From: Verrucomicrobiota bacterium
Lineage (GTDB): Bacteria; Verrucomicrobiota; Verrucomicrobiia; Limisphaerales; Fontisphaeraceae
Direction of reading: 5' to 3'
Length of the DNA stretch: 34,175 nt
Assembly (NCBI GenBank): GCA_037139415.1
Contig: JBAXGN010000073.1
Coordinates: 1 to 34,175, forward strand
This document shows positions 26,084 through 33,920 of this stretch, piece after piece (the stretch's first letter is position 1; every line of letters begins with the position of its first letter). The position numbers and the translations under genes are program-made. The notes beneath the pieces are model-generated. The model did not search any database and was not told where the DNA came from. It saw only the letters and a program-made list of their open reading frames with translations.

Positions 26084-26776
26084 ATGGCCCGCCTACTCAT
26101 CCATGTCGAAGGGGAGACGGAGGAGACCTTCGTTAACGAAGCCCTCGCGCCGCACCTTTACGGCTTTGGTTATCAAAAAGTGAGCGCCCGGCTATTGGGC
26201 AACTCCCGGAACCGTGATCGGCGCGGGGGAATTCGGAGCTGGGTTTCGGTGCGGGAAGACATTCTCAACCACCTGAAGGAAGACCCGCAGTGTCTTGCCA
26301 CCACCATGGTGGATTACTATGCACTGCCGAAAGAGGGACCGAAGGCATGGCCGGGACGTCACGAAGCGGGCTTGATGGCGTTTCCGCAAAAGGCTCAATT
26401 TGTGCAGGCGGCTTTGCTCGCGGACATTTGCGCGGAACTTGGCGATGGATTCAACCCAAGGCGTTTTGTGCCATACGTGATGATGCATGAATTCGAGGGT
26501 TTGCTCTTTAGCGACTGCCAGCGTTTTGCCGAAGCTATCGGGCGGCCTGAATTAGAAAGACAGTTTCAAGCCATCCGGGACGTTTTCAGTTCGCCGGAAG
26601 AAATCAACGATAGTCCGCTAACGGCCCCATCCAAGCGAGTGGCGGAATTGGTGCCCGGTTATGAAAAACCGTTGCTTGGTGCTCTGGCCGTACTGGGGAT
26701 AGGACTCGACACCATCCGTCAAGAGTGCCCACATTTCCGGGCATGGTTGGGGCAACTTGAAAAATGGGTCCAGTGA
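26084..26776 (+). CDS. DUF4276 protein, TOPRIM-like partner of the ATPase
   Basis: 230 aa from ATG 26084, preceded by AAGGA that overlaps the upstream stop. DUF4276 proteins have been proposed to have a TOPRIM-like fold. The first conserved acidic site is IHVEGETEETF (E9, E13), and the second is MMHEFEGLLFSD (H135, E136, E138). These may form a metal site, as in nucleases of the OLD and AriB type. The family is found almost always next to ABC ATPases like the one here. A defence or conflict role, with nucleic-acid cleavage, is inferred from that association. The stop overlaps the possible ATG of the SGNH gene (TGATG). Confidence 0.83.
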   Translation: MARLLIHVEGETEETFVNEALAPHLYGFGYQKVSARLLGNSRNRDRRGGIRSWVSVREDILNHLKEDPQCLATTMVDYYALPKEGPKAWPGRHEAGLMAFPQKAQFVQAALLADICAELGDGFNPRRFVPYVMMHEFEGLLFSDCQRFAEAIGRPELERQFQAIRDVFSSPEEINDSPLTAPSKRVAELVPGYEKPLLGALAVLGIGLDTIRQECPHFRAWLGQLEKWVQ

Positions 26777-26787
26777 TGGAAAAAAGT

Positions 26788-27471
26788 ATGAAAAGATTCA
26801 TTTTATATTCAACCCTGCTATGGACCACCATGACCGGCCTGGCCGCGCCTGATCCCATCCCGGCCTTCACTCCCAACGCGCGCATCCTGTTCCAAGGCGA
26901 TTCCATCACCGATGGCAATCGCGGGCGCAGTGCCGATCCCAATCATATCCTGGGGCACGGCTATGTCTTTATCACGGCCGCCCGGCACGGGGCGGCGTTT
27001 CCCGATGCCCGGTTGGATTTCATGAATCGTGGCGTCAGCGGTAATACCGTGCTGGACCTGGAGAAACGATGGCAGAAGGATTGTCTGGATCTGAAGCCGG
27101 ATATGCTGAGCATCCTCATCGGAGTGAACGATAACGGTAAAAATGTCCCGTTCGACCAATATGAACAGGTCTATGATGCTCTGATCACTGCGGCCAAGAC
27201 GGCCAACCCCAAACTCAAGCTGGTGCTCGGTGAGCCGTTTGTGAAACCCACCGGCAAAGTCAACGAGGGTATCGTGAAGCGGCAGGAAATTGTGGCCCGG
27301 CTTGCAAAGAAACATGGTGCCGCGCTGGTGAAGTTCCAGCGTATCTTCGATGAGGCCGCCAAACGCGCTCCCGCCGATTATTGGATCTGGGACAATGTGC
27401 ACCCGACCTATCGCGGCCATCAGCTCATGGCCGATGAATGGGAGCGCGTGGTCCGCGAATTCTGGAAATAG
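26788..27471 (+). CDS. Secreted SGNH/GDSL hydrolase
   Basis: 227 aa from ATG 26788, with GATGGA nine bases upstream; ATG 26776, which overlaps the DUF4276 stop, is an alternative. A signal peptide (MKRFILYSTLLWTTMTGLAA) predicts export. Catalytic blocks: block I FQGDSITDG (S39), block II NRGVSGNTV, block III GVNDNGKNV and block V DNVHPTYRGH with the Asp/His pair. The group includes acetyl-xylan and rhamnogalacturonan acetyl esterases, which fits the surrounding polysaccharide genes. The exact substrate is not deducible. Confidence 0.88.
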   Translation: MKRFILYSTLLWTTMTGLAAPDPIPAFTPNARILFQGDSITDGNRGRSADPNHILGHGYVFITAARHGAAFPDARLDFMNRGVSGNTVLDLEKRWQKDCLDLKPDMLSILIGVNDNGKNVPFDQYEQVYDALITAAKTANPKLKLVLGEPFVKPTGKVNEGIVKRQEIVARLAKKHGAALVKFQRIFDEAAKRAPADYWIWDNVHPTYRGHQLMADEWERVVREFWK

Positions 27472-27478
27472 CCTGCCT

Positions 27479-27790
27479 ATGAAAAAAGCCATTTTACTTC
27501 TGTTTGTGAGCGCGGTTGTCGCCTTCGCGGCGGCAGAGCCGGCTCCCAAGAATCCCTTTGCCAATCGCTGGCAGCCGGCACCCATCGGCGGCGCGTTCCA
27601 GATGGATGAATTCATCATCTGGTGTGGGTCAGTTATGAACCTGGCCTGGCGGGAAGGTAAAACCATCAGGATGCGCAAGCGCGAGCGCCCGCAAGTTCTG
27701 TTGGAAAATGGCCGCCCCACCACCGTGTTTTTTGCCACGACGCATCCGGATGGCCGCATCTTCAATACCGGCGTCCCGCTGTCGCCATAG
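27479..27790 (+). pseudogene. Collapsed secreted glycosidase (internal deletion remnant)
   Basis: A 103-aa open frame from ATG 27479, eight bases after the SGNH stop. It begins with a signal peptide (MKKAILLLFVSAVVAFAAA) and then NPFANRWQPAPIGGAFQMDEFIIWCGSV. That is the start of a secreted beta-propeller-type glycosidase as I know it from Verrucomicrobiota. At about residue 53 it jumps to NLAWREGKTIRMRKRERPQVLLENGRPTTVFFAT, which resembles the C-terminal end of the same family. The catalytic middle is missing, so an in-frame deletion of several hundred residues is likely. No stop or frameshift breaks what remains. A functional small protein cannot be excluded. Confidence 0.6.
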
Positions 27791-27822
27791 TCATGAAACT
27801 ATAAAACGTGAAAAGATTAAAC

Positions 27823-27877
27823 TCGCCATATATGACGAATAATATTGCAATATTCATCTAATTCGCCATATATGACG
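27823..27877 (+). promoter_or_regulatory. hipBA control region: two 15-bp direct repeats flanking a palindrome
   Basis: TCGCCATATATGACG occurs identically at 27823-27837 and 27863-27877, 40 bp apart (close to four helical turns). Each copy is itself nearly palindromic. Between them is the perfect palindrome AATATTGCAATATT (27841-27854). Candidate promoters lie inside: TTGCAA-N17-ATATAT (27845-27873) and TTAAAC-N17-TAATAT (27817-27845). HipB-type repressors bind such sites to silence their own operon. Confidence 0.75.
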
Positions 27878-27881
27878 TCTT

Positions 27882-28235
27882 ATGAATATCACATCACAGT
27901 TGACCGATGAAGTGATTCTCCAGACCTTGGGCCAACGGTTGACGGGCGCAAGGCTGGAGCGCAACTTGACCCAGGCGGCTTTGGCTGAGCAGGCTGGTGT
28001 CTCCAAGCGCACTGTGGAACGGTTAGAATCGGGTGAGGTGGCGACCCAGTTGTCCGGGTTTGTGCGGGTTTGTCGTGCGCTGGGTTTGGTGGAACGCTTT
28101 GACACCCTGGTCCCCGAGCCCATCCCGAGCCCGATTGCCCAACTAAAGCTGCAAGGCCGGAAACGCCAGCGGGCGTCGCGCAAAAAGACCGGACCCGGTA
28201 CCGTAAAAAACTGGACTTGGGGTGAACCGTCATGA
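27882..28235 (+). CDS. HipB-like XRE-family antitoxin/repressor
   Basis: 117 aa from ATG 27882. Residues about 15-70 form an XRE helix-turn-helix: LGQRLTGARLERNLTQAALAEQAGVSKRTVERLESGEVATQL. The C-terminal tail is basic (KLQGRKRQRASRKK). It should bind the operator just upstream and neutralise HipA. The stop overlaps the hipA start by ATGA. No ribosome site precedes the ATG, and the nearer candidate -10 box (27868-27873) ends only eight bases before it, so the mRNA may be leaderless. Confidence 0.88.
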   Translation: MNITSQLTDEVILQTLGQRLTGARLERNLTQAALAEQAGVSKRTVERLESGEVATQLSGFVRVCRALGLVERFDTLVPEPIPSPIAQLKLQGRKRQRASRKKTGPGTVKNWTWGEPS

Positions 28236-29536
28236 TTGCCAAAGTTCAATTATGGGGGCGAACCATCGGGGCAGTCTCGCTGACGGAAGGGCGTGATCAT
28301 GCCGCGTTCCAGTACGACCCTGCCTTTGCCGGAAGCGGCATCGAACTCTCCCCGTTCACCCTGCCGCTGAGTGATCGGGTTTATGCGTTTCCCGAGTTGC
28401 CGCGAAATACATTCTATGGCCTGCCAGGTTTGCTGGCGGATTCGCTGCCGGATAAATTCGGCCATGCCTTGATCGATGCGTGGCTGGCATCGCAGGGCCG
28501 GACCCCGGAGAGCTTTAATGCGGTGGAGCGGCTCTGCTACATGGGCACGCGGGGCATGGGCGCGCTGGAATTCGCCCCGGCGCTGGGGCCAAAACCGGGC
28601 AAGGCGACCCGGATCGAAATTGACTCCCTGGTCCGGCTGGCGTCTGAAATCCTGATGCATCGGAATAAGCTGAAAGTCTTTTTTTTAGGGGCGGCTCGGA
28701 AGCGGGCGCTGAGCGATATTCTTCGCGTGGGAACCTCTGCCGGCGGAGCCCGCGCCAAAGCGGTCATCGCCTGGAATCGCGCCACCAACGAAGTGCGTTC
28801 GGGGCAGATCGTGGCGGGCGATGGATTCGAGTACTGGCTGCTGAAGTTCGATGGGGTGACCGGCAACAAAGACAAGGAACTGGAAGACCCCAAGGGCTAT
28901 GGCGCGATCGAGTATGCATATCACCTGATGGCACGCGCGGCGGGCGTCACTATGACTGAATGCCGGCTGCTCGAGGAAAATGGTCGTCGCCATTTCATGA
29001 CGCGGCGTTTCGATCGCCTCGCGGGTGGCGAAAAATTGCACCTGCAATCGCTGTGTGCCCTGGCTCATTTTGATTTCAACCAGCCCGGCGCCTACGCGTA
29101 TGAACAGGCGTTGTTGACGATTCGCCGGCTCAATCTGCCCATGGCGGCGGTGGAGGAACAATTTCGGCGAATGGTCTTCAATATCGTCGCCCGGAACCAG
29201 GACGACCACGTTAAGAACATCGCTTTCCTGATGGATAAACAGGGTCGTTGGTCGCTAGCTCCCGCCTTTGACGTTACCTACAGCTATAATCCTTCGGGAG
29301 CCTGGACCGCCACCCACCAGATGACGCTGAACGGCAAACGGGATGCCTTTTCAATGACGGATTTCCGCCAATGCGCGAAGCGCGCGATCTTGAAGCGCGG
29401 GCGCGCCGAAGCCATCATTGAGGAAGTGCAAACCGCAGTGGCCCGCTGGCCGGGGTTCGCCGCGCAGGCACGGGTCTCTGACGCTGTGAGCGCGAAAATT
29501 CAGAAAACCCACCGGCTCACCTTTCCCGCTACCTGA
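28232..29536 (+). CDS. hipA: HipA-family Ser/Thr kinase toxin
   Basis: 434 aa from ATG 28232, coupled to the antitoxin by an ATGA overlap. HipA toxins phosphorylate a translation target (glutamyl-tRNA synthetase in E. coli) and halt growth. The N-terminal subdomain (1-110) is present, so this is a full-length HipA and not a split HipST. The flexible Ser loop is VGTSAGGARAKA (S169, position of the autophosphorylated serine). The catalytic loop is ARNQDDHVKN (N322, D324, D325) and the metal-binding DFG-equivalent is FDVTYSYNP (D347). All key residues are in place, so it is probably active. The 22 bases downstream carry no terminator before the DUF4450-like gene. Confidence 0.9.
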   Translation: MIAKVQLWGRTIGAVSLTEGRDHAAFQYDPAFAGSGIELSPFTLPLSDRVYAFPELPRNTFYGLPGLLADSLPDKFGHALIDAWLASQGRTPESFNAVERLCYMGTRGMGALEFAPALGPKPGKATRIEIDSLVRLASEILMHRNKLKVFFLGAARKRALSDILRVGTSAGGARAKAVIAWNRATNEVRSGQIVAGDGFEYWLLKFDGVTGNKDKELEDPKGYGAIEYAYHLMARAAGVTMTECRLLEENGRRHFMTRRFDRLAGGEKLHLQSLCALAHFDFNQPGAYAYEQALLTIRRLNLPMAAVEEQFRRMVFNIVARNQDDHVKNIAFLMDKQGRWSLAPAFDVTYSYNPSGAWTATHQMTLNGKRDAFSMTDFRQCAKRAILKRGRAEAIIEEVQTAVARWPGFAAQARVSDAVSAKIQKTHRLTFPAT

Positions 29537-29558
29537 AATCACCTTACCTCACCCACCC

Positions 29559-32500
29559 ATGAGAACCACCCCCTCAAAGTTTATCGTCACTGCCTGCTTG
29601 ACCACCGCGCTGGTCACCAACCTGATGCAGGCGGGGTCCGTCGGGCGGGTCAATCACGCCGATCTGGCCAAGCCCGCTTACACCCTGGAGGGCGATGCCT
29701 TCGTGCGCCATAACAGCGAGCGGTTCAACAATCGGCCGCTCTATTGCAACCAGATTTCCGCCATTGTGGTGGCGGGTGACCGGCCCTTGATCCGGTATGG
29801 CAGCGGCTCCTCCCATCACGGCAACTTCATGCTCGCCCTGGCGCGCGGCCAGCAGGCTAAGTGGTTGCATGATTGTTCCGAGATCACTTCCAAATATCGG
29901 CCCGGACGCATGGAATGGATCATCAAAGACGCCGCCTTTGGCGACACCACGCTCATTCTTGAAGCCGTGCCCCCTGCTGAGGGGGCGGGTATGGCGGCGC
30001 GCCTGCGCGTCGAGCATGCTCAGCCGGGTGATCGCCTCATCTGGGCTTGCGGCGGCGCAGTGCAACTCGCCCGTGAAGCCATGGTGAATTACTGGGATGT
30101 CACCACCGCGGGCCGGGAGAAAATGCTGAGTCGCAGCTTCCAGCCCGAGGATTGTCGCACCAACCAGGTGACGCTCGCAAACGGCCGTTTCACGCTGCAA
30201 ACGCCGCCCGGCAAGCGCATGGGCATCAGCGTGGGGAGTTGCAGCGCCTCCGGCAAACTCACGGTGGCGGATGCCGCCAACTGGCAGTCACCGCTGGCTC
30301 TAGCAGCCAGCACGGCCAAAGAACTGCCCATGGTGTGCGGGGTGATCTCACTCGATAAACCCTCCGAGATTTGCTGGGCCTTCCAAGGCTTTGAAGGCGC
30401 GAAGGTGGGTGATACCTCGGCGATGACGTCCCCGGCGGATTTCTTTGCCGCCGGCCTGAAGCGCGCCAAGGACATCGGCGAGCGCGTGGTGGTGAATACG
30501 CCAGATCCATGGCTAAACGCCGCCGTGGGTGCTTCCAGCACGGTGACGGATGGCGTGTATCGCAAGGGCATCTTCACGCATGCCGGTATGCGTTGGGGCG
30601 TGCCGTTGCTGGGCTGGCGCTGCATCTACGGCGGCACCGCCTATGGCTGGCATGACCGCGTCAAGGCCCAGGCTCAGTTTTGCCTGGCGAAACAGATCAC
30701 CGAGTCGAAGAAGACTCAAGCGGTCGGCGATCCCAAGTGCGGGTTGGCCTGCCAGTCGCTCGATTCCCGGCTGTTCGGCAAGGGGCGGGTGGATGCCCAT
30801 CATACCTGGCACTATGACATGCAGAGCCAGTTCTTTGATCAGCTCATCCATGCCTGGCGCTGGACCGGAGATGCGGAATTGGAGAAAATCCTGCGCCCCG
30901 CTCTTGAACTGCACTTGGAATATATCCGCGATTGTTTCGATCCCGATGACGATGGCCTCTACGAGAGCTACGCCAACACCTGGCCCACCGACAACCAATG
31001 GTACAACGGCGGCGGCACAGCCGAGGAAACCGCCTATGCCTACGCCGGCCATAAGGCCGCGCTGGAACTCGCCCGCCGCGCCGGGGACACAGCCGCAGTA
31101 ACCCGCCACGAGGCCCGGTTGGCGAAGATCAAGAAGTCCTTTTTCGATAAGCTGTGGATTCCCGCCAAAGGCCATGCCGGAGCCTTTGTCGAGCAAGGCG
31201 GGCTCCAGCGTCTGCATGAGGAATGCTGGCTCTACAGCATCTTCTGCCCGATTGATGCCGGTCTGCTCCCCCCGGACCTCGCGGCGCAGTCGCTGTACTT
31301 TACCGAGTGGGGGCTCGAACGCGAGCAGATGCCTTATGGCGGCGAGCGCGTCTGGCCCTCCAACTGGGTGCCCAGCATCTGGTCCTTGAGGGAAATGTGG
31401 CCCGGCGACGATTACCATCTGGCCCTGGCCTATTTCCAGACCGGCTTGGCGGACGAAGGGTGGAGTGTGTTGCGCGGCACCTTCCCGCTGCTGATGTTCT
31501 TTGGCCCCGTCCCCGGCGACCTCGGCCATCCGGCGGGAGCCACCGATTTTAATGATGACGCCAGCATGTTTTGCCGCACGGTCGTCGAGGGACTGTTCGG
31601 CTACCGGCCTGATTATCCCAACGGCACGGTGACCATCGCTCCGCAATTCCCGAGCACATGGGATCACGCCTCCATCAAAACCCCCGATTTCTCCCTCGAC
31701 TTCAGCGGCGGCAAATATCGAGTCACCCTCGCGAAACCCGCCGCGCTCGATCTGCGCCTGCCCGTGCGCGCAAAAAACGTCACTGCCGTCACTGTCAATG
31801 GTCAACCGGCTGAGTGGAACCTGGGGCCCGCTTTTGGGCGCAGTGAACTGCGCGTCCGGGTACCCGTCTCGAAAACCGCGAGCGTCGAAGTGACCGTCGC
31901 GGAACCATTGCCGCAATTTGCCGCCGTACCGCTGGAGGTGGTCGCTGGCGCGAATCCGCACCCACCGGTCGGGGACGCCAAGCTCACTTATTACGCCACG
32001 TTCCCAACTAACGCCGGCAATCATCTGGTTGACGCGCTGGTGCAATTTGGCAAGACGCCTCAGTGGCGGCTGTTCAAAGTCAAAGTTAGCGATCCCAAGG
32101 CCGACGCCGCGCGCGCCGCAAAAGTCCTGACCAATGTTCCGCCCAATGCCCGGTGGGAGCCCGTGAATCTTGAGGGTCGGTTCAACGCCGATGTCCGCAC
32201 GATGTTCCAGCAGCAATACCTCTCGCCGCGTCCACCGACGTGTTCACTGCGGCTGGCGACCGATGGTTATTCCACCTGGCAGATGATGCTCGATCCCAAG
32301 CACAAAACCCCGGCCATTGACTTTTCCCAGACGCCGCAGTTGTTAAATCCGCAGGGTCGCCTGCTCACGCCGCAGGGCGTGCCGTTCCAATGGCGCGGCG
32401 ACCAGCAAAACATCCTCTTCACCTCGCAATGGGATAATTGGCCAAAGCAGGCCACCGTCCCGGTGGGCCGGCAGGCGGATGCCGTCTGGTTCCTCGTCGG

Positions 32501-32831
32501 CGGTTTTACGCCGCCCATGCAAGTCCGCATCGCCAATGCCGTGCTGAAATTGAAATACGCCGATGGCGTCGTCGAACCCTTGGAGTTGGTGCCGCCCTTC
32601 AACTTCTGGTCCCTGTGCCCGTACGGTGGCGTGGATTACAACTATGCCCGCGACCGCTACAGCCTGCCGCAGGACCCGCCGCCCACCGTGCAACTCGGCC
32701 GGAACTGCCGCATGATGGTCCTGAACTTGCGGCTGCGCCCCAACGTTGCCCTGGAAAGTGTCACCCTCGAAACCCTGTCGCAGGAAGTGATGGTGGGCTT
32801 GATGGGGATGACCCTGATGAATCCCCGATGA
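29559..32831 (+). CDS. Secreted DUF4450-like six-hairpin glycosidase
   Basis: 1090 aa from ATG 29559, with a signal peptide (residues 1-25, ending MQAG). The first 300 residues are a beta-sandwich containing NRPLYCNQ and GDRPLIRYGSG, as in DUF4450 proteins. An (alpha/alpha)6 barrel follows (about 310-730), with HHTWHYDMQSQFFDQLIHAWRWTGD and DPDDDGLYESYANTWPTDNQWYNGGGTAEET (given in parts); the acidic residues there are candidate catalysts. A C-terminal beta-domain of about 360 residues completes it. This architecture is shared with rhamnosidase-type enzymes, but the substrate is unknown. Set between HipA and a second SGNH esterase, it belongs with the carbohydrate genes. Confidence 0.78.
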   Translation: MRTTPSKFIVTACLTTALVTNLMQAGSVGRVNHADLAKPAYTLEGDAFVRHNSERFNNRPLYCNQISAIVVAGDRPLIRYGSGSSHHGNFMLALARGQQAKWLHDCSEITSKYRPGRMEWIIKDAAFGDTTLILEAVPPAEGAGMAARLRVEHAQPGDRLIWACGGAVQLAREAMVNYWDVTTAGREKMLSRSFQPEDCRTNQVTLANGRFTLQTPPGKRMGISVGSCSASGKLTVADAANWQSPLALAASTAKELPMVCGVISLDKPSEICWAFQGFEGAKVGDTSAMTSPADFFAAGLKRAKDIGERVVVNTPDPWLNAAVGASSTVTDGVYRKGIFTHAGMRWGVPLLGWRCIYGGTAYGWHDRVKAQAQFCLAKQITESKKTQAVGDPKCGLACQSLDSRLFGKGRVDAHHTWHYDMQSQFFDQLIHAWRWTGDAELEKILRPALELHLEYIRDCFDPDDDGLYESYANTWPTDNQWYNGGGTAEETAYAYAGHKAALELARRAGDTAAVTRHEARLAKIKKSFFDKLWIPAKGHAGAFVEQGGLQRLHEECWLYSIFCPIDAGLLPPDLAAQSLYFTEWGLEREQMPYGGERVWPSNWVPSIWSLREMWPGDDYHLALAYFQTGLADEGWSVLRGTFPLLMFFGPVPGDLGHPAGATDFNDDASMFCRTVVEGLFGYRPDYPNGTVTIAPQFPSTWDHASIKTPDFSLDFSGGKYRVTLAKPAALDLRLPVRAKNVTAVTVNGQPAEWNLGPAFGRSELRVRVPVSKTASVEVTVAEPLPQFAAVPLEVVAGANPHPPVGDAKLTYYATFPTNAGNHLVDALVQFGKTPQWRLFKVKVSDPKADAARAAKVLTNVPPNARWEPVNLEGRFNADVRTMFQQQYLSPRPPTCSLRLATDGYSTWQMMLDPKHKTPAIDFSQTPQLLNPQGRLLTPQGVPFQWRGDQQNILFTSQWDNWPKQATVPVGRQADAVWFLVGGFTPPMQVRIANAVLKLKYADGVVEPLELVPPFNFWSLCPYGGVDYNYARDRYSLPQDPPPTVQLGRNCRMMVLNLRLRPNVALESVTLETLSQEVMVGLMGMTLMNPR

Positions 32832-32858
32832 GGTAATTACGTCAAAAAAACAAACATA

Positions 32859-33674
32859 ATGAAATTATTGTTCAAATCAGTATGTCTGGCGGCGCTGGCC
32901 GCCGGCATCGTCACCGCGTATGCCGCCGAGCCCACCAACGCCAAAGAGGCGGCGGAGAAAAAGGCCGCCCAGGATGCGGCGGTCAATGAAAAGTACCAAG
33001 CCCTGGTCGCCACGCTGCCACCCGAGCAGCAGGCCTGGGAGCGCACCTTGCAGGAAAACCTGGGGAACTTTTACCTGCCCATCCACAAGCGGGATAAGCT
33101 GGCTGGAAAATCCTCCGCCTGGGATTTCGTGGCGGACAATCCCAAGCTGCCGCGCGTGCTGCTGATCGGCGATTCCGTATCGCGCGGCTACACGCTCGCG
33201 ACGCGCAAGGCCCTCGCCGGCAAGGCGAACGTGCATCGCGCCCCGGAGAACTGCGGGCCATCCGCCAATGGGCTGAAGAAGCTGGATATTTGGCTCGCGG
33301 GCGGGAAGTGGGATGTCATCCATTTCAACTTCGGCATCCACGACCGCGCCGCGAAGGCCGCCGAGTACGAGCAGCGCCTGGATGCCATCGTCACCCGGCT
33401 CAAGGCCACCGGCGCCAAAGTCATCTGGGCCAGCACCACCCCCATTCCGCCGGACACCAAGGATGGCCCCGCCGCGGCGGAAGCCATCGTCGAGAAAAAC
33501 CGCCTCGCCGCCCAGGTCATGGCCAAGCACGGCGTCGCCACCGACGACCTGTTCACCTTTATCACGCCCCACCTGGCCAAGGTGCAGAACCCGAAGGACG
33601 TCCATTTCTCCATGGAGGGCTACGATCTCCTCGGCAAACAAGTGGCCACCTCCATCGAAGCCGCCCTCAAATAA
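32859..33674 (+). CDS. Secreted SGNH/GDSL-type hydrolase
   Basis: 271 aa from ATG 32859, 27 bases after the DUF4450-like gene. Signal peptide MKLLFKSVCLAALAAGIVTAYA is followed by a short Lys/Ala-rich helix. The catalytic Ser lies in VLLIGDSVSRGY (S106). NFGIHDR takes the place of the usual block III G-x-N-D, and DVHFSMEGY provides the Asp/His pair. It is of a different subgroup from the SGNH protein at 26788. A role in removing ester groups from polysaccharides attacked by the neighbouring enzyme is plausible but not shown. Confidence 0.85.
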   Translation: MKLLFKSVCLAALAAGIVTAYAAEPTNAKEAAEKKAAQDAAVNEKYQALVATLPPEQQAWERTLQENLGNFYLPIHKRDKLAGKSSAWDFVADNPKLPRVLLIGDSVSRGYTLATRKALAGKANVHRAPENCGPSANGLKKLDIWLAGGKWDVIHFNFGIHDRAAKAAEYEQRLDAIVTRLKATGAKVIWASTTPIPPDTKDGPAAAEAIVEKNRLAAQVMAKHGVATDDLFTFITPHLAKVQNPKDVHFSMEGYDLLGKQVATSIEAALK

Positions 33675-33696
33675 CCCGCGTATCAGCCGAAGTCAT

Positions 33697-33733
33697 GAGG
33701 CTACATTAAAAACACCAAAGGTGTTTTAGCCTC
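33697..33733. repeat. Nested hairpin element
   Basis: AAAACACC-AAA-GGTGTTTT (33709-33727) is a perfect 8-bp stem. Outside it GAGGCTA (33697-33703) pairs with TAGCCTC (33727-33733), leaving a small bulge. It follows the SGNH stop by 22 bases and could act as a terminator or mRNA-end structure. Confidence 0.7.
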
Positions 33734-33736
33734 CAG

Positions 33737-33782
33737 CCTAGGGTTGGTTTACCAATGGGGGAGGGGGTGAGCCAACCCTAGG
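33737..33782. repeat. 11-bp inverted repeat with G-rich loop
   Basis: CCTAGGGTTGG (33737-33747) and CCAACCCTAGG (33772-33782) are perfect reverse complements separated by 24 bases, which include a purine-rich GGGGGAGGGGG tract. Second of three consecutive hairpin elements. Confidence 0.8.
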
Positions 33783-33802
33783 TATGAATGCCCCGTTTCC
33801 AT

Positions 33803-33819
33803 CAACTCCAACGGAGTTG
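33803..33819. repeat. 7-bp-stem hairpin CAACTCC-AAC-GGAGTTG
   Basis: Perfect inverted repeat with a three-base loop, third of three hairpin elements between the SGNH gene and the partial gene at the right edge. Sequences of this kind are common as dispersed repeats in Planctomycetota/Verrucomicrobiota genomes, as far as I recall. Confidence 0.75.
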
Positions 33820-33920
33820 CGGCACATCCTGCCTCTCCTCAACTGATGCTGGAAACTGTTTCGCATTTTTTATGCTCCCCAAACCCTTTCAAATAAACAA
33901 ACCCCGGTAAACATTTCTGT

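Noticed and set aside
30513-32216. 567-codon open frame on the minus strand
   Set aside because: It is antisense to the DUF4450-like gene, lacks recognisable domains and reflects the high-GC third-position pattern of that gene.
33697-33819. CRISPR-like repeats
   Set aside because: The three elements have different sequences and no regular spacers.
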